Shown here piece by piece: positions 15,773 through 24,448 of a DNA stretch of 64,000 nucleotides. Origin of the DNA: CAZPBC01 sp964584775 (GTDB taxonomy: Bacteria > Chlamydiota > Chlamydiia > Chlamydiales > SLFE01); contig CAZPBC010000004.1 of assembly GCA_964584775.1 (NCBI GenBank), positions 15,480 through 79,479 of the forward strand, written 5' to 3'. The notes under the pieces were generated by a model that was given only the letters and a program-made list of their open reading frames with translations, was not told where the DNA came from and did no database searches. How positions within the stretch are numbered: the first letter of the stretch is position 1; each line of letters begins with the position of its first letter. Made by a program: the position numbers and the translations under genes.

Positions 15773-18700
15773 ATGCTAAATTCATCAAATTGGATGAGGG
15801 ATTTTCAAAACTATCTTCACCGTCAAACTACGACAGATATCGAGTCAGAGGTTCGGCAAAAGGGCAAGGAGCAGACCAGTATTGGCGAACTCGCTAAAAG
15901 AGTCTTGACCCGCCTTGTCACGTTCCGCGGCCCTGGGCTCAGCAGCTTCTACGAGTCTAAGGGAAGAGCTGAAATCACGAAAAAGAATGCCGCTTACCTT
16001 GACACTCAGGGGAGACAAGGGAATCCACGAGTCCAAAGAGTGGCTAGCCAACTCCTCCAAACCGTTCCCGATGATGTCGTCATCGATGATCAGGATCTTG
16101 TGGTGGCTGAATACCTCCTCCTCAAGGAAGAGCTAAAATCTCTTCTAGATGATCCAGACTCTTGGATCGCTCCTTATCTCATTGAGAGTGATCTAGGTGA
16201 AGCGTTTGAAGTGATCGATCACCCAGGCAACCACCCTTTAACCCAAAAACTCTCCGACCTCGATTCTCTATATCGGATTGCAAGTAATCAGTCACTACGT
16301 CCTGAAGAGTTCCAGGTCCTATTAAATACCGTATTGGATGGGCGCCCACTCAAAAGCTTAAGTGCAGACGATGTGCAAACAGTGAAAGATCTACTCGGCA
16401 CCTACCTAGCACGATCGCCTCGCCTCCCCGTTCATCAGTTCCAGTCGCTATTTAAAACCTATTGTGGGGAGAAAAGCCCCAGGGAAATCCGTTCGAGAGA
16501 AGTCAAAAACTTTGCGCTTCTCTACAAAGCATTTCACGATACAAGCTACCGAATGAGCTCCTATGACTTTCTTCCTGAGTTTGAAAAGTTGTTAAAGAAC
16601 TCCTCTCCTTTACATGAGCGCCCAGAAAATAAAATTCTAGTCCTCTGTCGATTGACCGACATCTGGAGCCACTACGAAACACCCCTTTCTTTCGCACAGT
16701 TGGACGAACTTCTACAGCTTTCAGAGGAGATTCATCTCTACTCTGACCTCCCCTGTCACGCTCTTATGAGCAATGAGATGATTGAGACTGCAAAACGGCT
16801 TGGTTCCCTCTACCAGTCTGCTCCAAGAGAGCTCCAAGACGCTCCGCTTTCTGAGAAGTTCACCCCTACCCTACTCCGTCTTGCTGGTGTCACCACAGCA
16901 GAGGAGCTGACCGAGGAGAAGCTAAGCGGAATTGAGCGCTACTTTTCCTTTTTGAAGGCTCATCCAGAATCAAGTTCTCTCGCACTCGCTGAGGTCAGAG
17001 CCCTCTATCCTGATGCATCTTTTGATGAAACCACACTCCTTGATGAGTGTTATACCGCGTGGGAGGCACTTAAAAGTGATACGTCTTTCAAAGAGGAAAT
17101 CCAAAAAATCTTAGAGAGAGAGACTCAACCCACAGCAGCAGAAGCTAAAGACTTAACTCAGCTCTTCCGCAGGATGCAAAGCCACTATTTCGAGACAGAA
17201 CAGAGAGGAATCCTTTACTCCATTCAGAGAGGTATCGGCTCAGATTTCTCTACTTCTCCCCTCTTTGACATCGAAATTTCTACAGATTATGAAGAAAGAC
17301 TCTTTACCGCACTCTCCCAAATGAACCAAACGATCTTTAAAGATCCCTCACTGCAAGCCTATCGATTTGCCATGCTTATGAGTGAACACCCAGAAATGGC
17401 ATACACTCTATTTCATGATAACTCGCTTCTTACCCTCGAAGCCATTGACTGTGCAGAAACCGGAAACCGCCTTCGACAAATCTATGATGTATTGACACCC
17501 GAAGGCGCACAAGAATTTGACAAAATCGTCGGATTTCGATCAGGAAGTTTAGATAACCTGGATGACCTCTATGAACTTTTTGAGAGCGTTTTTGAGGAAA
17601 AAGGCAAGGAGCTTGGACTGAAAGTCACCCCCGAAGCTTTGCTGTATAAGCTCGCTGATCGGGGTACTCATATTCCGCAAACTTTGATCACACGACTTCA
17701 TGACATCTACGTTGAGTTTGACGAAGACAAGACAAAACAGTTCGAACTGGCCTTTGCAAGAGCATCCAAAGATCAAGAGCCTAGCGTTGACGTGATAGAG
17801 CAGTGGGTGGACGACGCATATAATGAGGTGAAAAGCACCCCTACTGAAGAAGGAACTTCTACAGTAGTGACAACTGAAGAAGATGAAGCGGCCGGCCCCC
17901 CACCACTTCTAGCGAGTGAGGAGATGGAAGGCGTTGCCCGTGAATTTGTGAGTGACGGAAAATTTTCAGCGAATGAGATGGATCTACTCACCCATGAATA
18001 CTTATCACAACCCATAGCAGAGAGGACACGAGAAGATTTTCTTCGACACCTTCTCGCCGCAGAAACAAGAAGACACATTGCCCAAAACTACGGCCCTGTT
18101 CTTCGCTCCCTAGTGAATGAACTTCTGATCGAAGCCGAACCCAGCGTCTTTAACGGATCGCGTGACTACAAAGAGAGTCTCTTTTTTAAACAACCTTTTG
18201 ACCGCCAGATGCAGCTCCTTGAACCCTTGATTGTCAAAAAGATGAACGAATCCTATCCGAAGGAGATTTTCCCAGAAGCTTGGATTCGAAAAGAATTGGG
18301 AATCACCCCTGAAATGCATCCTCATGAAGTGGAGCGACGTGTTCAACATCTCTTTGCTGTGAAGCAACTCGCCGATCGTTTGATTGCTGATGAATCAGCA
18401 AAGTTAGAACCAGAAGAGAGAAAATACTTCCCTGAAACGGTAGGAGCTTTCTTTGAATGCGTAGAAGGAGCCACCGGAATGGTGCCGCAGCCTCCGGGAG
18501 AGCTTTCTTCCCTTGAGCGCGCCAACCTACAACGCATTCTTCGCTGGAACCATGATGTTGTTAAAGAGTCTGGTTACCCACCGCGAACTCTCATGCAGGG
18601 TGTACAAACGTACCTCTCAGCTCGAGAGGGAGACCTTTCTACAAAACTCTTTGATCTCACTTTAGATCTCTCTCTTGAACTTGGGCAGCGTGAGATCTAC

Positions 18701-20023
18701 GCAGCAGCCTTTAAACATCATGTGCATCACCTTGTCGAAGAGGTGATGGGTAAACCTCCTGCAGGGACCCTTGAAGAGGCTGCGGTCCAAGAACTTTCAA
18801 AGAAGCTGTACTCTCTTTTTTCAAATACTGAGCGGCTTCCCACCCCCACCTCACTCACTTATATCCGTAACGTAGTAGAAATCGGCTGCTCCCATGTTGC
18901 TGCGGGACACTCACCGAGTTTTGTCATTGGACAGTTTAAAACCCATGGCCAGATCACTTTCGATGTCCAAAAGATGAATCAAATCCAGAAAGCCTACTCT
19001 CCTGAACACTTTTTAGGATTGATCAACGCGCTTCGACCCGAGATGGAAAGGACTCAAACCCACTCAAAGTACCACCAATTTTTAATGGAAATGCAAGAAC
19101 ATCCTTCCCTTCTCTTCACAAAACTCCTTCCAGAATTTTTAAAAGCTAATGCAAGAAGTGAGAAAGAGATTGATGCAATCGATAACATGCAACGTGAGTT
19201 CGAAGCGATCGCTCCAGCCTTGGATGAACTCCCTATTGCGATGTACTTCCAACGACTCATTCTAGAGCACGAAATGGGTTCAGTGGAGGCGCGAGGAAAA
19301 TTGGGTATCGGTGTGGCAGTCGCAGCCAACAACCCTGAGATGACATTTCAGGTTGTCATGGAACAGCTCCGCAGTCAAACAGGAGAGGCCCTAGAAAAGA
19401 TCGAGGCAGGAGAGTACCATACAGAGTTTACCTTCGATAAGATGGTCAATCGTTTCCTAGACCTTGTCGAAGAAACACGAATGAAGAAGCAACTTGAAAG
19501 TGAGGGCATCAAAACCAACCTGACTGGAGCCAACCGCTTCTTGCTAAAGGCGGCTCCCCTGTTTGGCAAAAACACCAGCTGGAGTCTATTAGGAAAAGTG
19601 ATGGATTACTTTCCGGGAGTTTTACAGTTCACAGGTAGCCCTGGTCAAAAAGCCACAAGCTTAGCCATCCAATTCATGATCGAGTCGGTCGTGCCCCGAG
19701 AGGGATATCAGGTCGTCGGCAGCCAGGAGATGATGGTGGCGGCTGCAGAGCCATTGGTGAAGCTCTTTGCCCATTTTGGCCACTTGGCAGCAGAGTCAGA
19801 AAGAAGGGAAGACTACGAAGCGCTTCTAAAAGCCTTGAGCCAAGCCCTAAACGCTTCCGAGGAAGAGTTTCCCGAAAGAAAGCTTGAATTGAAAAAACAG
19901 ATCTATGTGGCTTTGCAAGCCCTCATCGGGGAGGGAGAACGGTTTAAATTCCCTATCCTAAAGGCTGTGGAAGCCATTCCAGAGATCCTCGCCGAGCGAG
20001 AGGTCAGAGCTTCAGAAGAGTAA
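15773..20023 (+). CDS. Large hypothetical protein (1416 aa)
   Basis: The longest gene in the window; I do not recognise the family. It has no signal peptide and no membrane helix, so it is soluble, or exported by a route without a Sec signal. It is almost entirely predicted alpha-helix with charged, Leu-rich segments, and is split by a low-complexity acidic/proline linker (TPTEEGTSTVVTTEEDE, then PPPLL) at about residues 686-710 into two halves of about 690 and 700 residues. No nucleotide-binding, protease or zinc motif could be found. An AAAGAG eight bases before the ATG is a passable ribosome-binding site; the next Met (MRDFQNY, residue 8) is an alternative. It lies 79 bases upstream of cdaA on the same strand. 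Its size and helical composition resemble chlamydial scaffold or effector-type proteins, but this is inference. Confidence 0.8.
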   Translation: MLNSSNWMRDFQNYLHRQTTTDIESEVRQKGKEQTSIGELAKRVLTRLVTFRGPGLSSFYESKGRAEITKKNAAYLDTQGRQGNPRVQRVASQLLQTVPDDVVIDDQDLVVAEYLLLKEELKSLLDDPDSWIAPYLIESDLGEAFEVIDHPGNHPLTQKLSDLDSLYRIASNQSLRPEEFQVLLNTVLDGRPLKSLSADDVQTVKDLLGTYLARSPRLPVHQFQSLFKTYCGEKSPREIRSREVKNFALLYKAFHDTSYRMSSYDFLPEFEKLLKNSSPLHERPENKILVLCRLTDIWSHYETPLSFAQLDELLQLSEEIHLYSDLPCHALMSNEMIETAKRLGSLYQSAPRELQDAPLSEKFTPTLLRLAGVTTAEELTEEKLSGIERYFSFLKAHPESSSLALAEVRALYPDASFDETTLLDECYTAWEALKSDTSFKEEIQKILERETQPTAAEAKDLTQLFRRMQSHYFETEQRGILYSIQRGIGSDFSTSPLFDIEISTDYEERLFTALSQMNQTIFKDPSLQAYRFAMLMSEHPEMAYTLFHDNSLLTLEAIDCAETGNRLRQIYDVLTPEGAQEFDKIVGFRSGSLDNLDDLYELFESVFEEKGKELGLKVTPEALLYKLADRGTHIPQTLITRLHDIYVEFDEDKTKQFELAFARASKDQEPSVDVIEQWVDDAYNEVKSTPTEEGTSTVVTTEEDEAAGPPPLLASEEMEGVAREFVSDGKFSANEMDLLTHEYLSQPIAERTREDFLRHLLAAETRRHIAQNYGPVLRSLVNELLIEAEPSVFNGSRDYKESLFFKQPFDRQMQLLEPLIVKKMNESYPKEIFPEAWIRKELGITPEMHPHEVERRVQHLFAVKQLADRLIADESAKLEPEERKYFPETVGAFFECVEGATGMVPQPPGELSSLERANLQRILRWNHDVVKESGYPPRTLMQGVQTYLSAREGDLSTKLFDLTLDLSLELGQREIYAAAFKHHVHHLVEEVMGKPPAGTLEEAAVQELSKKLYSLFSNTERLPTPTSLTYIRNVVEIGCSHVAAGHSPSFVIGQFKTHGQITFDVQKMNQIQKAYSPEHFLGLINALRPEMERTQTHSKYHQFLMEMQEHPSLLFTKLLPEFLKANARSEKEIDAIDNMQREFEAIAPALDELPIAMYFQRLILEHEMGSVEARGKLGIGVAVAANNPEMTFQVVMEQLRSQTGEALEKIEAGEYHTEFTFDKMVNRFLDLVEETRMKKQLESEGIKTNLTGANRFLLKAAPLFGKNTSWSLLGKVMDYFPGVLQFTGSPGQKATSLAIQFMIESVVPREGYQVVGSQEMMVAAAEPLVKLFAHFGHLAAESERREDYEALLKALSQALNASEEEFPERKLELKKQIYVALQALIGEGERFKFPILKAVEAIPEILAEREVRASEE

Positions 20024-20102
20024 ATAATCTATCTAAGGGAGTCGTTCAAAACTTCCTTTAAACCCTGAAAATCTGTAAACTGGGTCAAAAACTGTAGTAC
20101 CC

Positions 20103-20894
20103 ATGTTTGTCAGCCTTTTAGAAATACTGACCATCTCACTTCAGATCTATTACCTCCTGACGTTCTTCTGGAACACAAGGGCGATGGACTTGCTCTATGG
20201 TGTGATTGTCTTTCTCATTATTTTCCAGGTTGTCACGTTTTTTCAACTCCCTGTTCTTCAGAGACTAATGTACTATCTGGGAAGTGTCGCTGTCATTGCC
20301 CTTCTCGTGATATTTCAGCCTGAACTGCGTCTTGCCCTCTCCAAATTCAGCGTTAAAGGAAAGAAATACCGAGAGGTCTCCGAGTTCGACAAGTTCCTTA
20401 ACTCTATGACACACACTGTCTTCCGACTTGCTGAGAGGCGAATGGGAGCCATCATTCTTCTCGAAAACCAAGACTCTCTCGAAGAGTTCTCATCGAAGGC
20501 TGTCCTGGTCAATGCTGACTTCTCTCCCGAGCTCCTAGAGACCATCTTCTCAATTACGACTCCCCTCCACGACGGCGCTGTCATTGTGAGTGGAACTAAG
20601 ATCGTCTCTGCCGCAACAATCCTTCCCCTCTCTGACGACACCACCCAGCTTTCTAAGTCCATGGGGACCCGCCACCGCGCCGCACTGGGTATCAGCCAGC
20701 AAACAGACTCTCTGGTGGTCGTTGTGAGTGAAGAAACAGGACGCGTGAGCATAGCCCGCGACGGAATTATGACAAGAGGAGTCAAGATGGATCGCTTCAA
20801 GGGGATCATCAGTAGCATCTTTAACCCTCCTCAATACCCTCTCGAGCAAAGATTTAAAGCTTGGGAAACCCTAAAACAGTGGATGTCTTCATAA
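20103..20894 (+). CDS. cdaA: Diadenylate cyclase (c-di-AMP synthase)
   Basis: Membrane-bound enzyme making cyclic di-AMP from two ATP. Three N-terminal transmembrane helices (about residues 5-25, 33-50, 60-78) precede the DAC domain with both signature motifs: HDGAVIV (Asp157) and GTRHRAALG (Arg190-His191-Arg192). At 263 residues it has standard CdaA/DacA length. The chlamydial homologue (DacA) is known to make c-di-AMP. It is followed after one base by the YbbR-domain gene, which is the usual cdaA-cdaR pairing; CdaR modulates the cyclase in Gram-positives. Confidence 0.93.
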   Translation: MFVSLLEILTISLQIYYLLTFFWNTRAMDLLYGVIVFLIIFQVVTFFQLPVLQRLMYYLGSVAVIALLVIFQPELRLALSKFSVKGKKYREVSEFDKFLNSMTHTVFRLAERRMGAIILLENQDSLEEFSSKAVLVNADFSPELLETIFSITTPLHDGAVIVSGTKIVSAATILPLSDDTTQLSKSMGTRHRAALGISQQTDSLVVVVSEETGRVSIARDGIMTRGVKMDRFKGIISSIFNPPQYPLEQRFKAWETLKQWMSS

Positions 20895-20895
20895 A

Positions 20896-22143
20896 ATGAA
20901 TAAATTGAAAGAGTGGCTCTCCAGAGATTGGCAACGAAAGGTGGTCTCACTTCTAGCGGGAATCATGGCTTGGTATCTCATCAATCAGTCGATTATTGAG
21001 ACGAAAACTCTTTCTGGGATCCCCATCCGCATCGCGAACCTCCCCTCTAATAAAACGATTGAAGGTCTCCTCCCAAACGGGATCCTGAATCGACGTGTCA
21101 CTCTCACACTCAGTGGAACAAAAAGAGTCATCGAAAATCTAGGACCTGACGACCTTGAAGTCATTCTGGATGCTGAAGACGCTCCCAACGAGTGGGTGGT
21201 CCAGATCCTTCGAAAAAACCTCATTAGTCTCAACCCCAAGATCAACCTTCAAGACAATATCACGAGTGTTGATCATGCAGACTTCGTTATTAAACTCACC
21301 CGACTCATCACCTCCCAGCTTCCGATCACGATCGAGCAACCGACGGGGACCCTTCCTCGATCCTACCTCTACCTGGGTGTTTGGCCAGAGAAACTCACCC
21401 AATCGGTGAGTGGACCTGAGGAGATGGTTGAGAAACTCAAAATTGAAGGTTTAGAACTCCGCTTTAATTTAGATGACATTACGAAGACAGAGCTGAAAGA
21501 GCTCAAGACTCCAAAGCGCGGAAATTATTCCAAAGACGTCGTCGCCTACAAAGTTCCCGAAAACTGGAAGAGAATCTATATTCCTTTCATGCCCCACCCT
21601 TGGCAAGCGGTCAATGATCCCAATGCCGACGACCTCTGGATAGAATTTCTCCGTAAAGAGTTTATCCCTCTTAAGAAGAACCTGACGGTTCGCGTCTTCT
21701 ACCCAATCGAGACGAGTGACAAGATCAACCCCAAAACCCACTCCCTTGCGACGAATGATTTTGTCATCGAAAAAAATGGCCTCTATATCCTCGACGTCCC
21801 CCTCTATGCGTATGAAGTGAGTCAGCTTTTTGTCGATATTGTCAGGCACTACATGGAAATTTCGATCGTCGCAAGACCGGGAGTCAAAGGAGATGAACTG
21901 AAGTGGAGTGTCGAGTTTTTAGAGCCTCAAATCTTGGAAGACCGCTACGTCGCTTTCCTGATCAATCAGTACAGAGAAAATAGCCCCGACTCCCCTCCAG
22001 CGACGCGTTTTCAAATCGAGATATGGAGGAATCGTTTTAGGAGCTTCATGCAGAATATCACTCTCTATCTCTCTCCTACACACCGCCTCGATCTCAACAG
22101 CTACATCGATGATGGGCACATTGTCGTAGAAAAGTCGAAATAG
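20896..22143 (+). CDS. ybbR: YbbR/CdaR-domain protein
   Basis: A 415-residue membrane-anchored protein with one N-terminal helix (VVSLLAGIMAWYLIN) and extracytoplasmic YbbR-like repeats; the first is visible in IPIRIANLPSNKTIEGLLPNG and VTLTLSGTKRVIENL. It starts two bases after the last base of cdaA's stop and probably forms a complex with the cyclase in the membrane, as CdaR does elsewhere. The C-terminal third (from about residue 240) is rich in aromatic and charged residues and is not clearly YbbR. rsmE follows after three bases. Confidence 0.85.
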   Translation: MNKLKEWLSRDWQRKVVSLLAGIMAWYLINQSIIETKTLSGIPIRIANLPSNKTIEGLLPNGILNRRVTLTLSGTKRVIENLGPDDLEVILDAEDAPNEWVVQILRKNLISLNPKINLQDNITSVDHADFVIKLTRLITSQLPITIEQPTGTLPRSYLYLGVWPEKLTQSVSGPEEMVEKLKIEGLELRFNLDDITKTELKELKTPKRGNYSKDVVAYKVPENWKRIYIPFMPHPWQAVNDPNADDLWIEFLRKEFIPLKKNLTVRVFYPIETSDKINPKTHSLATNDFVIEKNGLYILDVPLYAYEVSQLFVDIVRHYMEISIVARPGVKGDELKWSVEFLEPQILEDRYVAFLINQYRENSPDSPPATRFQIEIWRNRFRSFMQNITLYLSPTHRLDLNSYIDDGHIVVEKSK

Positions 22144-22146
22144 CCT

Positions 22147-22860
22147 ATGCCTGTCAATCGCTACTACCTTGACTCTCCCCTACTGGAGAATACAGAAGTC
22201 GTTCTCACTGATGACGAATTCCATCACTTAAAAAATGTCCTTCGCAAGCAGAGCGGTGACCAAATTGAGCTTGTTGATGGCAAAGGAACTCTAGCAACAG
22301 CAGTTGTCAAAGAGGTGCGTAAAAGAGAGGCCACCCTGTTGATCACCGAAGCAGCACAGGAAAAGCCGTCTCCTCTCTTTATCCAACTCTATCAAGCTTT
22401 TCCCCGTCAAAGCAAACTCGACTGGATCCTAGAAAAAGGAACTGAACTGGGCGTCAGTGAATTTGTCCTCTTTCCCTCCGAACGATCTGAAAAAAGAGCC
22501 TTAAGTAAAGAGCAGTCAAGAAGGGCCAAACTGCTCACAGTCTCTGCAATCAAGCAAGCAGGAAGACTCTTTCTTCCAACAATCACGCTGCTCGATCAGT
22601 TTCCGCAGGAGTGCAAAAACATCTACTACGGAGACGTCTCAGGTGACGCTCGCTCCTTTCCGGAACTTTTGAGTGAACAAAAGGCAAAGACGATTGCCTG
22701 CTTGATTGGACCAGAATCTGGTCTTAGTGAGAAGGAAATGACACATCTTCAAGATGGTGGAGCCATACCCATGAAGCTTTCAGATGGAATCTTAAGGACA
22801 GAAACCGCGGCGGTTGCTGCAGCAACATTTATGTCGGCTCTCCGTACCAGATCACTGTGA
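22147..22860 (+). CDS. rsmE: 16S rRNA m3U1498 methyltransferase
   Basis: SPOUT-class methyltransferase for U1498 of 16S rRNA, 237 residues. The N-terminal PUA-like part has FHHLKNVLRKQSGD; the SPOUT knot holds LEKGTELGVSEFVLFPSERSEK, CLIGPESGLSEKE and KLSDGILRTETAAVAA, all strongly conserved. It is the last gene of the cdaA-ybbR-rsmE unit. Its 3' end overlaps the oppositely oriented unknown gene by 32 bases. Confidence 0.93.
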   Translation: MPVNRYYLDSPLLENTEVVLTDDEFHHLKNVLRKQSGDQIELVDGKGTLATAVVKEVRKREATLLITEAAQEKPSPLFIQLYQAFPRQSKLDWILEKGTELGVSEFVLFPSERSEKRALSKEQSRRAKLLTVSAIKQAGRLFLPTITLLDQFPQECKNIYYGDVSGDARSFPELLSEQKAKTIACLIGPESGLSEKEMTHLQDGGAIPMKLSDGILRTETAAVAAATFMSALRTRSL

Positions 22861-23893
22861 GTTTTTGCTTCAAGCGTGACAGCCGCTTTTTTAACTTGTA
22901 GTAGGAGCGCACTAACAGCTTTAAGAGGAAAATTCCGAAGAGTGACAAGAGATTTATGAGTGCACTCTCGACTGCACCGAGAAACTTCTTTACAGGCTGC
23001 AAAGCTTTCTTCACTTTACGAAACAGCCGCTTCGTCGAACGCTCAAATTTATCGCTCAACAGAAAGAGTTTTTTAACCATCTTCTTCATCAATCTTGCTG
23101 ATGTCTTAGAAACAGCCTTGATCGGCACAAAAGTGGACTGGAGAGCAAGGATGGTGATTTCTCCAGCTTTCATCAGAGGAGGAACCACTGTTTCTTTGAA
23201 CTGAGAAGCTTCCTTCTGCTCAAGAGTAGCCCGTAAATCCTTCGATAAACGTTGATTGTCAGGACGCTCTCTCTTTTCGGCAAGTTTTACATCTGGGCGC
23301 TCTTTCCTTGAAAGCTTCAATTTTTCCCGGATTTTATCTAAAAGAAGGAGTGCGACATCTTTCATCTTCACGAGAGGCTTTTGGACAAAAGCGAACCGAG
23401 GGGGAAGAGCTGTTTCTCTCTGCTTGATGCCCTCACGTGGCTGGTGTGGAATATTCTTTTTAGGACGAGCTTGAAAGAGGTGCCGCAAAGGGGCAAATAA
23501 AGATTTAGTAAGTGATGAAAAGAGCCCGGAAAATAGCGTCTCTGTCTTGACCTTCTTTTGAACAGCCTTCGACCTCTCTTCAGGAGTCATCTTTCTGAGA
23601 TCAATTTTTTGCTCTTTATCTTTCAGTGTCTTCTTTTGGCCAATCATGGCTAAGATCATGTCATAAAATTCAGACATAATTTGAAAGAAACGTCCTGACG
23701 TCGCGACACGTGCAGCAGCCTTTGCCTCATGGGAACGGAGTAGCCGAAGAGCCTCTTCAATATCTTCGTTTTCCAGTGCCTCAAGGACATCTTTTGGCAA
23801 GTCGGTTTTTTTAGACCCTAGAGGTCCAAAATTCCCTCCAAAGTTCTGAGAACCGCTTTGTTGGCTGTAAGAACTAATTTGATCCGGTTTCAT
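22829..23893 (-). CDS. Basic hypothetical protein with C-terminal hydrophobic helix
   Basis: A 354-residue protein that I do not recognise. The N-terminus is disordered and Ser/Gln/Gly-rich (SSYSQQSGSQNFGGNFG), followed by a small acidic helical pair (DVLEALENEDIEEALRLLR) and long strongly basic helices. Near the C-terminus a hydrophobic helix (LINLLSLFGIFLLKLLV) is followed by a basic tail, which would suit a tail-anchored or peripheral membrane protein. The disordered polar N-terminus is compatible with a type III secretion signal, but that is speculation. A promoter-like pair lies unusually close to the ATG. It overlaps rsmE tail to tail. Confidence 0.7.
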   Translation of the reverse strand: MKPDQISSYSQQSGSQNFGGNFGPLGSKKTDLPKDVLEALENEDIEEALRLLRSHEAKAAARVATSGRFFQIMSEFYDMILAMIGQKKTLKDKEQKIDLRKMTPEERSKAVQKKVKTETLFSGLFSSLTKSLFAPLRHLFQARPKKNIPHQPREGIKQRETALPPRFAFVQKPLVKMKDVALLLLDKIREKLKLSRKERPDVKLAEKRERPDNQRLSKDLRATLEQKEASQFKETVVPPLMKAGEITILALQSTFVPIKAVSKTSARLMKKMVKKLFLLSDKFERSTKRLFRKVKKALQPVKKFLGAVESALINLLSLFGIFLLKLLVRSYYKLKKRLSRLKQKLTVIWYGEPT

Positions 23894-23899
23894 GCAAAT

Positions 23900-23929
23900 A
23901 TCTTAACACAAATAGACTGTTCTAGTCAA
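23900..23929 (-). promoter_or_regulatory. Promoter of the basic hypothetical gene, possibly leaderless
   Basis: TTGACT (23924-23929) and TAAGAT (23900-23905), 18 bases apart on the minus strand. The -10 ends six bases before the ATG at 23893, so transcription would begin at or next to the start codon. The spacer holds an inverted repeat GACT-AGAAC-AGTC that overlaps the -35 box and could be an operator. Confidence 0.45.
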
Positions 23930-24044
23930 TAAATTTTTATATAAATTAATTTAATATTTAAATTACAAACCTTATTTAACACTCTCTTCATAATTTGCTG
24001 TAAAATCCATTTTGAGACAGTTTGGCTGTTACAGATATGAAGAC

Positions 24045-24074
24045 TTGAAAAAAAGCCCCCCAATTCTCTATAAT
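24045..24074 (+). promoter_or_regulatory. Promoter of the small basic protein genes
   Basis: TTGAAA (24045-24050) and a perfect TATAAT (24069-24074) separated by 18 bases. Transcription would start near 24081 and leave a short leader with the strong AAGGAGAG ribosome-binding site at 24091-24098. Among the best sigma70-type promoters in the window, it is consistent with a highly expressed transcript. Confidence 0.75.
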
Positions 24075-24106
24075 TCGCAGCAGAATTTTTAAGGAGAGCC
24101 CTAACT

Positions 24107-24274
24107 ATGACAAGAATGAGCAAACAGCAAAAAAGACGTAACCAGTCTCCTAGAAGACCTAAACTTCCAGGAACAAAGACCGGTGCTAAGAAAGACAACC
24201 TTCCGAAAGGCTTCCGCGAACACGCTAACGCTCTTGAAGGCTCTGCATCTACATTTATCCCAAAAATCCGTTAA
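24107..24274 (+). CDS. Small basic protein (55 aa)
   Basis: A 55-residue Lys/Arg-rich protein beginning MTRMSKQQKRRNQSP and ending with TFIPKIR. AAGGAGAG lies eight bases before the ATG. It lies between a strong promoter and a second small basic gene, directly before ybeY. I recall two unnumbered small ORFs (CT421.1/CT421.2) in the same place in C. trachomatis. Composition suggests binding to RNA or ribosomes; function is not known. Confidence 0.8.
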   Translation: MTRMSKQQKRRNQSPRRPKLPGTKTGAKKDNLPKGFREHANALEGSASTFIPKIR

Positions 24275-24292
24275 TAGAGGTCAATTTAGAAT

Positions 24293-24448
24293 ATGTCTCG
24301 CCACAAAAGCTTCGGAAAGTCTAACAAAGGTAAAGCGAAACGCAATGTCCTCACTCGATATGAGCGTGTTGACGTTCTCAAAAAGCTAGGACGTTGGGAC
24401 GACGATAAAAAGAAAGTAACGGGCCTTCCAAAGACCCCTGTTCTTTAA
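24293..24448 (+). CDS. Small basic protein, chlamydial/verrucomicrobial ribosome-associated type
   Basis: A 51-residue protein (MSRHKSFGKSNKGKAKRN..., ...WDDDKKKVTGLPKT). It matches the small basic protein family shared by Chlamydiae and Verrucomicrobia (TIGR04137, from memory), defined by an MSRH start, the KAKRNVLTRYER core and a VTGLPK ending. The family's role is not established; a ribosomal association is suspected from composition and expression context. It starts 18 bases after the previous small gene, and its TAA is followed immediately by the TTG start of ybeY. Confidence 0.85.
   Translation: MSRHKSFGKSNKGKAKRNVLTRYERVDVLKKLGRWDDDKKKVTGLPKTPVL

Noticed and set aside
23926..24198. 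90-residue minus-strand frame before the small basic genes
   Set aside because: It covers A/T-rich promoter DNA and the start of a convincing plus-strand gene; composition is not protein-like.
24183..24389. 68-residue frame overlapping the small basic genes
   Set aside because: It is out of frame with the two shorter genes, which have a promoter, ribosome-binding site and family match.
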